Shown here: positions 43,327-51,839 of the stretch, one piece after another
Layout of the letters: each line of letters opens with the position of its first letter
How positions within the stretch are numbered: the first letter of the stretch is position 1
DNA from: an uncultured Pelagibacteraceae bacterium
GTDB taxonomy: Bacteria > Pseudomonadota > Alphaproteobacteria > Pelagibacterales > Pelagibacteraceae
Assembly (NCBI GenBank): GCA_902522385.1
Contig: CABYVK010000003.1
Location: 33,672-97,671, forward strand
Length of the DNA stretch: 64,000 bases
Direction of reading: 5' to 3'
The notes under the pieces: generated by a model
Database searches by the model: none
The model's input: only the letters and a program-made list of their open reading frames with translations
Told to the model about the DNA's origin: nothing
Translations under genes and position numbers: made by a program

Positions 43327-43910
43327 AATTAGAATTAAGAAAATTTACAAAATTTGTAGACAAGACTTTTATTGAAGGTGGTAAAGAAGCAAAAGAACCA
43401 GTTTTAATGGTATCAGTAGCAGCTGTGTTTAAAAATCCATGGCATGGTCAGGGTTTTGTTGAAGATCTCAGACCAACTATTTTAAATCTTGCACCAAAGC
43501 TAGGTGATTTACTTGTTCCAGAATTGATAAAAGAAATAGGATCACCTGAAAAAATATTGGCATATGGTAAGGCAGGTGTAGTTGGATTGAACGGTGAAAT
43601 AGAGCATGCTTCAGCTTTTATTCATACTTTAAGGTTTGGTAATAAATTTAGAGATGCTGTTGGTGGAACTTCCTATTTAAGTTTTACAAATACAAGGGGA
43701 CCTGCTGGATCAAAGATTGCGATTCCTATGATGCATAAAACAGATTCTGGATTAAGACCATATTACCTAACTCATGAATTTACTATTCATGATGCACCCT
43801 TTGATGATGAGGTGGTTATTGCAATTGGTGGGGCATCAAGTGGTAGAGCACATGCAAGAACTGGTGATAGATATCAAGACATGAAAGAAATGGGTATCGA
43901 GCCAAAATAA
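43323..43910 (+). CDS. AA_synth (DUF1185) family protein
   Basis: 195-residue protein of the family annotated as 'amino acid synthesis' (PF06684), for which no reaction is firmly known to me. Recognisable segments are KEPVLMVSVAAVFKNPWHGQGFVEDL near 24-49, the centre AYGKAGVVGLNGEIEHASAFIHT, GTSYLSFTNTRGPAGSKIAIPMMHKT, and the end AIGGASSGRAHARTGDRYQDM. No signal or span. It is coupled by a 4-bp overlap to the ThDP enzyme gene. The conserved His/Glu/Asn in GLNGEIEHA and the R-x2-H-A-R end look catalytic, suggesting an isomerase or hydrolase on a ring-opened intermediate. Confidence 0.8.
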   Translation: MKLELRKFTKFVDKTFIEGGKEAKEPVLMVSVAAVFKNPWHGQGFVEDLRPTILNLAPKLGDLLVPELIKEIGSPEKILAYGKAGVVGLNGEIEHASAFIHTLRFGNKFRDAVGGTSYLSFTNTRGPAGSKIAIPMMHKTDSGLRPYYLTHEFTIHDAPFDDEVVIAIGGASSGRAHARTGDRYQDMKEMGIEPK

Positions 43911-43916
43911 TTCTTG

Positions 43917-44699
43917 ATGACGACAGGAACTACTGCCTCAGGAACTTATTACTTATTCAATAAAATGGATCAAGATGTGCCAATAGTATTTGTGCATGGT
44001 GTAGGTCTTACTCACGAAATATGGCAGCCTCAACTTGAATTTTTTAATTATCATTCGACTCTTGCTTATGACATTTTAGGTCATGGAAAATCTTCATTAG
44101 AAAATAAGGAAATTAGTTTTGATAATTTTTCTGACCAACTAATTACATTAATGGACCATCTTAATATAAAAAAAATACATCTTGTAGGTTTCTCTATAGG
44201 GTCTTTAATCGCACGAAATTTTGCAACTAAATATAATGAACGTTTACAAACCTTAACTCTTTTATGTTCTATTTATAAAAGAACTGAGGAACAACAAAAA
44301 ATTGTTAATCAAAGATTTGAACAAGCAAAAAAAGAATTAAAACTCTCAAAACAAGCCCTGAAAAGATGGTTTACTGACAAATATCTAAAAAATAATCCAG
44401 AAATTTATGAGAAAATAAGTTCAATTTTGTCTGCAAATAATATGAATAATTTTTTAAAGGTTTACGAGCTATTCGTTAATCATAAAAATGATGAAGATTT
44501 TAACAAAATAAAAGCAAGCACACTGATTATGACAGGTGAATACGACATTGGCTCAACTGTAAAAATGTCTCAAGAATTGAATGGTTTGATATCTAAAAGT
44601 CAATTAAAGATCATTAAAGATGGAAAACATCTTTGTGGTATTGAGTGTGCTGATGATGTAAATTTAACAATTAAAAATTTTATTGGATCAGATGAGTAA
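43917..44699 (+). CDS. Alpha/beta hydrolase (enol-lactonase/RutD-like)
   Basis: 260-residue hydrolase with the full triad context: the oxyanion loop FVHGVGLTHEIWQPQ (26-40), nucleophile S93 in LVGFSIGSLIARNFA, an acid in MTGEYDIGS, and the histidine in IKDGKHLCGIE. Closest in style to PcaD/RutD/BioH-type small-acid hydrolases. The ATG at 43917 is preferred over the in-frame TTG three bases earlier. It probably hydrolyses a lactone, ester or amide bond made by the flavin monooxygenase. Its stop lies within the ATGAGTAA that also starts the next gene. Confidence 0.83.
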   Translation: MTTGTTASGTYYLFNKMDQDVPIVFVHGVGLTHEIWQPQLEFFNYHSTLAYDILGHGKSSLENKEISFDNFSDQLITLMDHLNIKKIHLVGFSIGSLIARNFATKYNERLQTLTLLCSIYKRTEEQQKIVNQRFEQAKKELKLSKQALKRWFTDKYLKNNPEIYEKISSILSANNMNNFLKVYELFVNHKNDEDFNKIKASTLIMTGEYDIGSTVKMSQELNGLISKSQLKIIKDGKHLCGIECADDVNLTIKNFIGSDE

Positions 44700-46173
44700 A
44701 TTAAAGCAATATAAAATGTTTATTAATGGTGAGTGGGTAGACTCTGAAAGTAAAAAAACATTTGAAACTTTAAATCCAGAACATAATGAGCCATGGGCAA
44801 TTGTTCCAGAAGCAAGTGCTAAAGATGTTGATAATGCAGTTAAAGCTGCTCAAAAAGCATTCGAGGGTGAATGGCCAAAGTTACTTCCTAGAGAAAGAGC
44901 TAAATATTTAAGAGCTATTGGAAATCAATTAAGAGAGAATGCAGAAATGCTAGGAGAAATAGAAACAATTGATACCGGAAAACTTTACAGAGAAACAAAA
45001 AAGCAAGCAGTTTATATAGCAGAATATTACGACTATTATGCTGGCTTGGCGGATAAAGTTGAAGGAACGGTTTTGCCAATAGATAAACCAAATGTTCAAG
45101 CAATAACAACTAGAATACCTATAGGTGTTATAGCTGCAATAATTCCTTGGAATTCACAAATGTTTTTAACTGCCACTAAGGTTGCACCAGCTCTTGCAAT
45201 GGGTAACACAGTTGTAATTAAATCCTCCGAACTTGCTCCTGCTGTTTTATTTGAATTTGCAAAGTTAATTGAAAAAACTGGTATCCCTAAAGGTGTGGTG
45301 AATGTAATTACAGGATTTGGGGATCCTTGTGGTAAAAGTTTGACTACGCACAATCTAGTTGAAAAAGTTGCATTTACTGGAGGTCCTGAAACAGCGAGAC
45401 ATATAATTAGAAACTCTGCTGAAAATTTATCTGAAGTAAGTTTGGAATTGGGTGGAAAAAGCCCAGTTGCAGTCTTTGATGATGCAGACCAAGAAAATGC
45501 AATAAATGGAATTACTGCAGGTATATTTGGTGCAAGTGGACAAAGTTGCATAGCAGGATCAAGACTTTATTTGCAAAAAGGAATTTACGATGAATTTTTA
45601 AATAAGCTTTCAAATCGTGCATCAAAAATAAAAATTGGAGCACCAATGGATCCAGAATCAGAGATGGGTCCTTTAAGTAATTTTAAACAATTAGAGGTAA
45701 TAGAAAAAAATATTAAAGAGACAATTGATCAAGGTGGAAAAATTAAGTGTGGAGGTGAAAGACATTCTTTCTCAAATAAAGGGTATTACTTTCCCCCAAC
45801 AATTATTGAATGTGACAATCATAATCTGCCTGTAGCAGAAAACGAATTATTTGGACCTGTATTATCGGTTATGAAATTTGATACGGAAGAAGAAGTAATT
45901 TCTAAAATGAATGATAATCAATATGGATTATCTTCTGGAGTTTATACAAGCAATTTATCTAGAGGCATGAGAGTTTCGAAAGCAATTAGGGCAGGAATAA
46001 CTTTTGTTAACACTTATCGATTAATTTCACCATCTGCACCATTTGGAGGTATTAAAGATAGTGGATATGGAAAAGAAGCAGGAATTGACTCGATTAAAGA
46101 CTATACAAGAGTAAAAACAACTTGGTTCTATACATCTGATGAACCTTCTTTAGACCCCTTCTCAATCAGGTAA
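44692..46173 (+). CDS. Aldehyde dehydrogenase of the monooxygenase operon
   Basis: 493-residue ALDH: N154 in IPWNSQ, E252 in SLELGGKS, C286 in ASGQSCIAG, ENELFGPVLSV and PFGGIKDSGYGKEAG. It belongs to a different ALDH branch from the 19023 and 33482 pair (PWNS instead of PWNW, longer C-terminus ending YTSDEPSLDPFSIR). The start at ATG 44692 overlaps the hydrolase stop by 8 bp; an upstream TTG at 44683 is less likely. As last gene of the five, it would oxidise the final semialdehyde to an acid for central metabolism. Confidence 0.88.
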   Translation: MSKLKQYKMFINGEWVDSESKKTFETLNPEHNEPWAIVPEASAKDVDNAVKAAQKAFEGEWPKLLPRERAKYLRAIGNQLRENAEMLGEIETIDTGKLYRETKKQAVYIAEYYDYYAGLADKVEGTVLPIDKPNVQAITTRIPIGVIAAIIPWNSQMFLTATKVAPALAMGNTVVIKSSELAPAVLFEFAKLIEKTGIPKGVVNVITGFGDPCGKSLTTHNLVEKVAFTGGPETARHIIRNSAENLSEVSLELGGKSPVAVFDDADQENAINGITAGIFGASGQSCIAGSRLYLQKGIYDEFLNKLSNRASKIKIGAPMDPESEMGPLSNFKQLEVIEKNIKETIDQGGKIKCGGERHSFSNKGYYFPPTIIECDNHNLPVAENELFGPVLSVMKFDTEEEVISKMNDNQYGLSSGVYTSNLSRGMRVSKAIRAGITFVNTYRLISPSAPFGGIKDSGYGKEAGIDSIKDYTRVKTTWFYTSDEPSLDPFSIR

Positions 46174-46217
46174 TTTTCAGCGTCAATTAACTGTCAAAAA
46201 TAGGATAATTTTGTCAT

Positions 46218-46236
46218 TGAATATTAATAATATTCA
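46218..46236. promoter_or_regulatory. Perfect 19-bp palindrome upstream of the first liv binding-protein gene
   Basis: TGAATATTAATAATATTCA, symmetric around one central base, 48 bp before the livK ATG. It overlaps a TTGAAT that could be a -35 box. It is probably an operator for the transporter or for the operon that ends just upstream. Confidence 0.45.
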
Positions 46237-46283
46237 TACTTAAATTGGTCTTTTATAAATTGTTAACAATATAGAGGAAGATA

Positions 46284-47474
46284 ATGAGAAAACTATTTAT
46301 CGCTGTATTTATGTTTGTATCAAGTTTTGGTTCAAATGTAATGGCAGACGGACATTCGATTAAAATGGGGATAATCTTAGGATTCACTGGTCCTATTGAA
46401 TCTCTAACTCCAGCTATGGCTGCATCTGCAGAGCTTGCATTTAAAGAAGCATCTGATTCAGGTTCACTATTAGGTGGAAAAAAAATTGAGCCAGTAAGAG
46501 CAGACTCAACTTGTGTTGACTCAGCAGCGGCAACAGCTGCAGCTGAGGGTTTAATTTCAGGTGGTGTAGCTGCAATTATGGGAGCAGACTGTTCAGGTGT
46601 AACTGGTGCTATTGCAACTAACGTTGCTGTACCAAATGGTGTAGTAATGATTTCACCTTCAGCTACTTCTCCAGGATTAACAACTCTAGATGACAAAGGG
46701 TATTTCTTTAGAACTGCTCCATCAGATGCTAGAGGTGGTCAAATTTTAGCTGATATAACTAAAGACAGAAAAGTAAAAAGTGTTGCAATCACTTATACTA
46801 ACAATGACTATGGTAAAGGTTTAGCTGATGTTTACAAAGCGGCAGTTGAAGCTCATGGTATTAAAGTTACAACTGTAACTGCTCACGAAGATGGAAAAGC
46901 AGATTACTCATCTGAAGTAGCAACTCTTGCTTCTGCTGGTGGTGATGCTGTAGCAGTTATTGGTTATCTTGACCAAGGAGGAAAAGGAATTATTCAAGCT
47001 TCTTTAGACTCTGGTGCGTTTGATAGATTTATTTTATCAGATGGTATGATTGGTCAATCTTTAGTTGATGCATTCGGAAAAGATTTAAGCAAATCATTTG
47101 GATCATTACCAGGTTCTACTGGTAAAGGTGCAGGTATATTTGCTGAAGTTGCAAAAGCTGGAGGTGTAGAAGCTTCTGGTCCTTACACAGGTGAATCTTA
47201 CGATGCAGCTGCTTTAATCGTTCTTGCAATGCAAGCAGGTAACTCTGCTGACAGAGCATCAATTGCAAAAAATGTAATGGATGTTGCTAATGCTCCTGGA
47301 ACTAAAATTTATCCAGGTGAACTTAAGAAAGGTTTAGACTTACTAGCAAAAGGTAAAAAGATTAATTACGAAGGTGCTACTGGAGTAACTTTTACTAGTG
47401 TTGGTGAAGCTGAAGGTTCTTTCTTAGAACAAGAAATTAAAGGTGGAAAATTCAAAACTAAAAAACAAAGATAA
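46284..47474 (+). CDS. Branched-chain/amide-type ABC solute-binding protein (LivK family, system 1)
   Basis: 396-residue periplasmic binding protein of the HAAT (LivK) class. The signal peptide is MRKLFIAVFMFVSSFGSNVMA; the mature part starts DGHSIKMGIILGFTGPIES. Typical segments are GVAAIMGADCSGVTGAIA, YFFRTAPSDARGGQILADI and VAITYTNNDYGKGLADVY. A disulfide is possible between the cysteines of RADSTCVDSA and GADCSG. It stands alone on the plus strand, 110 bp after the monooxygenase operon and facing its presumed permease/ATPase genes (52627-48753). The five-gene catabolic operon next door suggests the ligand is that pathway's substrate, not leucine. Confidence 0.85.
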   Translation: MRKLFIAVFMFVSSFGSNVMADGHSIKMGIILGFTGPIESLTPAMAASAELAFKEASDSGSLLGGKKIEPVRADSTCVDSAAATAAAEGLISGGVAAIMGADCSGVTGAIATNVAVPNGVVMISPSATSPGLTTLDDKGYFFRTAPSDARGGQILADITKDRKVKSVAITYTNNDYGKGLADVYKAAVEAHGIKVTTVTAHEDGKADYSSEVATLASAGGDAVAVIGYLDQGGKGIIQASLDSGAFDRFILSDGMIGQSLVDAFGKDLSKSFGSLPGSTGKGAGIFAEVAKAGGVEASGPYTGESYDAAALIVLAMQAGNSADRASIAKNVMDVANAPGTKIYPGELKKGLDLLAKGKKINYEGATGVTFTSVGEAEGSFLEQEIKGGKFKTKKQR

Positions 47475-47492
47475 TTTTTTATCTTAATTCAA

Positions 47493-47526
47493 AAAACCCC
47501 AGTAATTTAATTACTGGGGTTTTTTT
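47493..47526. terminator. Bidirectional terminator between livK-1 and the MFS gene
   Basis: AAAACCCCAGTAAT (47493-47506) pairs with ATTACTGGGGTTTT (47510-47523) over a 3-base loop, with a T run on the plus side and an A run on the other, so it works both ways. The MFS stop codon lies inside the hairpin loop. Confidence 0.88.
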
Positions 47527-48676
47527 TTAAGTCAGCTCTTATGGTAGATAGAGCTATGATAATTAGAAAAATCAAACAAATTAAATTCATAGTTTTCCAG
47601 CTAGTTAAGCTTAGAAACACCCCAGCAGACAAACTCGCTGCTGCTTGTATAGAATAAACAATTAAATCATTATATCCTTGAGCTCTAAATTTCTCCTCTT
47701 CTCTATAACACAAAACAAGTAAACTTGTTCCTGATATAAATAAAAAATTCCATCCTAGCCCTAGAAAAATAAGAGCAATCATATAATTAATAAAATTTTG
47801 TTCAAACAAACTAGTAATTATTGTGATTAAAAATAATAAAACTCCCATATGCATAATTTTACTATGACCAAACCTTTTAATTAAATTTCCAGTAATTAAT
47901 GAAGGTAAAAACATGGCTGCTATATGAAGCTGAATAACAAATCCAGTCTTGGATAAACTTATTTTCTCCATCAAATGCATACTTATGGGAGTTGCTGTCA
48001 TTAAAAAAGTCATTACTGCATACGCAAAAGCTGAAGCTATCAGTGCCTGTAGAAATCTAGGTTGTGAGATAAGCTCAAAAAAACTTCTTCCTGTTTTATA
48101 CTGATTACTAGATATCGTTTTTGGTTCCTGATAAAAAATTAAAAATATTGTTGATGAGATAGATAAAATGGCAAGTGCAAGATAAGAACCTGCATACATA
48201 TGATCTGAAATTAATTCTTTCGAAATGTTTGCAATGTTTGGACCAATAAAGGCCGAACCTATTCCTGCTAACAAAATGATAGAAATTGCTTTTGGTGCAT
48301 AATCCTTATCCACAACCTCGACTGCTGCAAAACGATATTGATGGCTAAAAGCTATTCCTCCACCAATTAAAAAGCATCCTAAATTATATAAGACAAAACT
48401 TTCTATAATTATAGAGTATGCAGTTAAAAGAGATGCAAAACATGTACCTACTGATGCGTAAATGAATCCCAATTTCCGTCCAATTATACTCATTAACTTT
48501 GCAGCAAAAAAAGCAAATAACGCAATTCCGACTACTGACAAAGCCATTGGAAGAGTTGCTAAAGTATTTATTGGACTAAATTTTGAACCAATTATACCAC
48601 TTAAAAAAACGGTGACTGGGGCAGCTGTAAAAGCAAAAATCTGGCTTAATATAAGTAACGAAAGATTTTTATTCAT
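47507..48676 (-). CDS. Major facilitator superfamily transporter
   Basis: 389-residue twelve-span MFS protein. The loop 2-3 motif reads AKLMSIIGRKLGFIYASVG (a weak GxxxDxxGRK relative), with a matching ITGNLIKRFGHSKIMHMGV between spans 8 and 9. A GTP- or antibiotic-specific signature is not seen; YfcJ/AraJ-like exporters are similar in layout. It is last in the liv-1 operon, coupled by TAATG to a 23-codon ORF, so it may move the same or a derived solute outward or inward. Confidence 0.82.
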   Translation of the reverse strand: MNKNLSLLILSQIFAFTAAPVTVFLSGIIGSKFSPINTLATLPMALSVVGIALFAFFAAKLMSIIGRKLGFIYASVGTCFASLLTAYSIIIESFVLYNLGCFLIGGGIAFSHQYRFAAVEVVDKDYAPKAISIILLAGIGSAFIGPNIANISKELISDHMYAGSYLALAILSISSTIFLIFYQEPKTISSNQYKTGRSFFELISQPRFLQALIASAFAYAVMTFLMTATPISMHLMEKISLSKTGFVIQLHIAAMFLPSLITGNLIKRFGHSKIMHMGVLLFLITIITSLFEQNFINYMIALIFLGLGWNFLFISGTSLLVLCYREEEKFRAQGYNDLIVYSIQAAASLSAGVFLSLTSWKTMNLICLIFLIIIALSTIRADLKKNPSN

Positions 48677-48747
48677 TAAAAGAATAAATACTTATCAGCC
48701 ATATACAAAGCCCAAGCAGCAGCAGCACCTAATATAATATATTTCAT
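48676..48747 (-). CDS. 23-residue membrane micro-protein between livM and the MFS gene
   Basis: A 24-codon ORF starts 5 bp after the livM stop and ends in a TAATG overlap with the MFS start. The peptide begins MKYIILGAAAAWALYMADK and is one hydrophobic, alanine-rich helix with a lysine at each end, long enough to span or embed in the membrane. Exact spacing on both sides, typical of every real gene in this operon, argues for translation. No family recognised. It could also be just a ribosome re-initiation linker. Confidence 0.55.
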   Translation of the reverse strand: MKYIILGAAAAWALYMADKYLFF

Positions 48748-48752
48748 TACGT

Positions 48753-50123
48753 TTACTTTATTTCTATTTTTTCAGGAAGTATACCTTTAGGTCTGTACCT
48801 CATTATAAACAACAATCCTAATCCCATCAGTAAAAATCTGAAATAAGGAACGCTTTCAATTAAATGAGCTTTAAGTGCATTTGTTTCAGGAATTCCCGCA
48901 GTGAAAAAGTTTATTAAGAATAATGATATTGGTGCAGCTTCTATCCATAAAAACCAAACAACAAATCCTCCTAAAATTGCTCCAAAATTATTTCCACTTC
49001 CTCCAACAATTACCATCACCCAAATCAAAAACGTATATCTCATAGGTCTATAACTTCCCGGTGTAAATAAACCATCTTGTGTAACAAGCATTGCACCCGC
49101 AATTCCAACAATTGCTGAGCCTAAAATAAAAATTAGTAAATGTTGTTTAACAACATTTTTACCCATTGCATTTGCAGCTTCCTCATTGTCTCTAATTGCC
49201 CTCATCATTCTTCCCCATGGAGAATAAAGAGCCTTTTGAGTTAAAATTAAAAGAATGATTACTACTACTAAAAATAATCCTGAATAACACAGTTTTACAA
49301 ATACTGAAGAGCCTTCAATAACAAGTTGATTTAAAGCAGCTTGTCTATCAGCTAAATTCTCAATTACACTTAATTTTCCTGAATTAAACTTTTCAACTAA
49401 TTTAATAAACCAATCAGTTGTTTGAAGATCTACTTCATAAGGTGCAGGTCTTTTTAAGCCAATAACATTTTTGACTCCTCTTGTGAGCCAGTCTTCATGT
49501 TTAATAATTGCAATAACAATTTCAGAAATAAGAAGTGTTGCGATAGCTAAATAATCTGCTCTAAGACCAAGCGCAACTTTTCCAACTATAAAAGCTAAAC
49601 CACCAGCAAAAAGTGCTCCTACTATCCAAGAAAATATAATTGGTAATCCAAATCCTCCTAGGAAACCAGTTTTAGCTGGATCTACTGCTTCAATTGCTTC
49701 TATGCCTGGCTCTGCAGAAAATCTGATAAGTAAAATACCTGAAATTATTATTGCGGCTATGCTGTACGTTCTTATTTTTGATTTTTCAAATCTTTTTAAA
49801 ACAAAGCGTATAACTAATACCATTACTACTATCAGCCACAACGACATTAGAATGTCAAAACCTCCAGCCCTCCAAGCTTCTTGGACAGGATCTACAGATA
49901 TTAATACCGCAGCTAAACCACCTAAAGCTGTATAGCCCATAATTCCAAAATTAATTAAACCAGCATATCCCCATTGAATATTCGCACCCATTGTCATAAC
50001 TGCAGAAATTAAACAAAGATTAAATATTGATAACGCTATGTTCCAAGACTGAAATATACCTACCATCAGAATGAGTACCATCATGATACTGTATGCTGCA
50101 ATTACATTTAGGTTTTTTCTCAC
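48753..50123 (-). CDS. HAAT ABC transporter permease LivM-type, system 1, enlarged
   Basis: 456-residue permease, clearly longer than usual LivM (about 330-420). Core signatures are GANIQWGYAGLINFGIMGYTALGG at the start, LGLRADYLAIATLLISEIV, AIRDNEEAANAMGKNV (ATPase-docking EAA region) and IVGGSGNNFGAILGGF. Extra length lies in additional spans after residue 80 (VMVLVIRFVLKRFEKSK) and a soluble insertion around 215-260 (KRPAPYEVDLQTTDWFIKLVEKFNSGKL). It overlaps livH by 4 bp. Confidence 0.85.
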   Translation of the reverse strand: MRKNLNVIAAYSIMMVLILMVGIFQSWNIALSIFNLCLISAVMTMGANIQWGYAGLINFGIMGYTALGGLAAVLISVDPVQEAWRAGGFDILMSLWLIVVMVLVIRFVLKRFEKSKIRTYSIAAIIISGILLIRFSAEPGIEAIEAVDPAKTGFLGGFGLPIIFSWIVGALFAGGLAFIVGKVALGLRADYLAIATLLISEIVIAIIKHEDWLTRGVKNVIGLKRPAPYEVDLQTTDWFIKLVEKFNSGKLSVIENLADRQAALNQLVIEGSSVFVKLCYSGLFLVVVIILLILTQKALYSPWGRMMRAIRDNEEAANAMGKNVVKQHLLIFILGSAIVGIAGAMLVTQDGLFTPGSYRPMRYTFLIWVMVIVGGSGNNFGAILGGFVVWFLWIEAAPISLFLINFFTAGIPETNALKAHLIESVPYFRFLLMGLGLLFIMRYRPKGILPEKIEIK

Positions 50124-51130
50124 AATACTTTCCCTTTAAATATTCCCGAAGGTCGATAAATTAAAACAATTACAAGAATAGAAAACGAGACTGCAAACTT
50201 ATAATCTGTGGATAATAACTGAACCAAACTACTTGGCTCCATACTTTCTGGTAAAATATACATAAAGAATTTTTTATATGCGTAAGTGAGCAATATTTCA
50301 GAAAAAGCAATTACATATCCACCTAAAAAAGCTCCAAATGGATTTCCAATTCCTCCAACAATTGCAGCAGCAAAAATAGGAAGCATATTATTAAAATAAG
50401 TAAATGGTTTAAAACTTTTATCCAAACCATACAAAGCACCACCTATTGTAGCTAAAATTCCAGCAATAACCCAAGTAACTAAAACTATTTTTTTTGGATC
50501 GATACCTGACAACAAAGCAAGATCTTCATTATCAGAATAAGCTTTCATACTTTTTCCAGTTTTTGTTCTATTTAAAAACCAAAACAATAAAGAGACTAAA
50601 ACTATTGTTACAAAAATGGTTATCACTTGAGTTGATTTCAATGCAAGACCTTCATTTAAACCTGTCATCTCCTTAAATTCACGAGCTTTAATAATAAATT
50701 TTTCACCATCAAAAAATCTTCTGTCACCAGGTCCAATAATAATTCTTACCACTGCTTGTGTTACAAACATCACACCAATACTTACCATTGCAAATTGAAC
50801 TGGGGGGCTTTTTTGATTTCTATAATACTTAAAGACAAACTTATCTATTAAAAGCATGTAAAAAATCATGAAAATTATTCCAAATGGAATAGCCAATAAA
50901 GCAGTAGGTAAAACACCTAAAGAAACACCTAAAGATTGAAAATACCATGTAAACAATATTGTCATCATGGTTCCAAAAGACATCATGTCACCAGTCGCAA
51001 AGTTTGCAAATCTTAAAATTCCATAAATTAATGTTACAAATATTGCACCTAATGCTAACTGAGAACCATAAGTTAATGCAGGAATAAATATATAATTTAA
51101 TAAAAGAATTATTGCATTTACAAAATCCAT
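50120..51130 (-). CDS. HAAT ABC transporter permease LivH-type, system 1
   Basis: 336-residue permease with about eight spans. The LivH hallmark near the N-terminus is GAIFVTLIYGILRFANFATGDMMSFGTM; later there are ALLSGIDPKKIVLVTWVIAGILATIGGALYGLD and AAIVGGIGNPFGAFLGGYVI. An insertion around 120-165 (GPGDRRFFDGEKFIIKAREF) makes it longer than E. coli LivH. It lies 1 bp after livF-1 and overlaps livM-1 by 4 bp. Confidence 0.87.
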   Translation of the reverse strand: MDFVNAIILLLNYIFIPALTYGSQLALGAIFVTLIYGILRFANFATGDMMSFGTMMTILFTWYFQSLGVSLGVLPTALLAIPFGIIFMIFYMLLIDKFVFKYYRNQKSPPVQFAMVSIGVMFVTQAVVRIIIGPGDRRFFDGEKFIIKAREFKEMTGLNEGLALKSTQVITIFVTIVLVSLLFWFLNRTKTGKSMKAYSDNEDLALLSGIDPKKIVLVTWVIAGILATIGGALYGLDKSFKPFTYFNNMLPIFAAAIVGGIGNPFGAFLGGYVIAFSEILLTYAYKKFFMYILPESMEPSSLVQLLSTDYKFAVSFSILVIVLIYRPSGIFKGKVL

Positions 51131-51131
51131 A

Positions 51132-51839
51132 TTACCCTCCCAAAAAAGAGCTTCTTACTCTTGGATCGTCTAATAATTCTTTTCCAGTTCCTGAATAACG
51201 ATTTTCTCCAGTAACTAGCACGTAGCCTCTATCTGAAATGCTTAAGGCTTGTTTTGCATTTTGTTCTACCATTAAGATAGCAACGTTTGTTCTTTTTACT
51301 TTTACAATATGATCAAATAATTCGTCCATCACAATTGGCGATACACCGGCAGTTGGCTCGTCTAACATTAAAACAGTGGGTTTAATCATTAAAGCTCGAC
51401 CTAGAGCTACTTGTTGTCTTTGACCTCCAGAAAGTTCACCAACCAACTGATTTCTTTTCTCTCTTAAAATTGGAAATAATTCGTAAATTTCCTCAATTAT
51501 ATTTTTTATTTCATCCTCAACAAGAAATGCACCCATTTCTAAATTTTCTTCAACAGTCATCCCTGCAAAAACATTTTTAGTCTGTGGCACAAAAGAAATA
51601 CCTTGCTTAACTCGATCTTGAGGAGATAATTTTGAAATATCTTTACCATCAATCTTTACTGATCCAGACTTTAAATTCAGCAAGCCCAACATTGCTTTCA
51701 TGGCAGTTGATTTACCAGCTCCATTAGGACCTAAAATAGAAACTATTTCACCTTTATTAACATTTACTGAACACGAACTAATAATGTCAGGACCATTACC
51801 ATAACCACCTGTCATTTCTATTCCTTCAAAATATGCCAT
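51132..51839 (-). CDS. HAAT ABC transporter ATPase LivF-type, system 1
   Basis: 235-residue ATPase: Walker A GPNGAGKST (38-46), QTKNVFAGMTVEENL Q-loop region, signature LSGGQRQQVALGRAL, Walker B VLMLDEPTAGVSP, H-loop MVEQNAKQAL, ending with the family SSFLGG. It is the outer-leaflet partner of LivG in the LivFG pair. It shares one base with livG-1. Part of the − strand run proC-like, livG, livF, livH, livM. Confidence 0.88.
   Translation of the reverse strand: MAYFEGIEMTGGYGNGPDIISSCSVNVNKGEIVSILGPNGAGKSTAMKAMLGLLNLKSGSVKIDGKDISKLSPQDRVKQGISFVPQTKNVFAGMTVEENLEMGAFLVEDEIKNIIEEIYELFPILREKRNQLVGELSGGQRQQVALGRALMIKPTVLMLDEPTAGVSPIVMDELFDHIVKVKRTNVAILMVEQNAKQALSISDRGYVLVTGENRYSGTGKELLDDPRVRSSFLGG

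Noticed and set aside
46253..46696. 147-codon minus-strand frame over the first part of livK-1
   Set aside because: Antisense shadow of an alanine/glycine-rich binding protein; runs through the promoter region and has no family traits.
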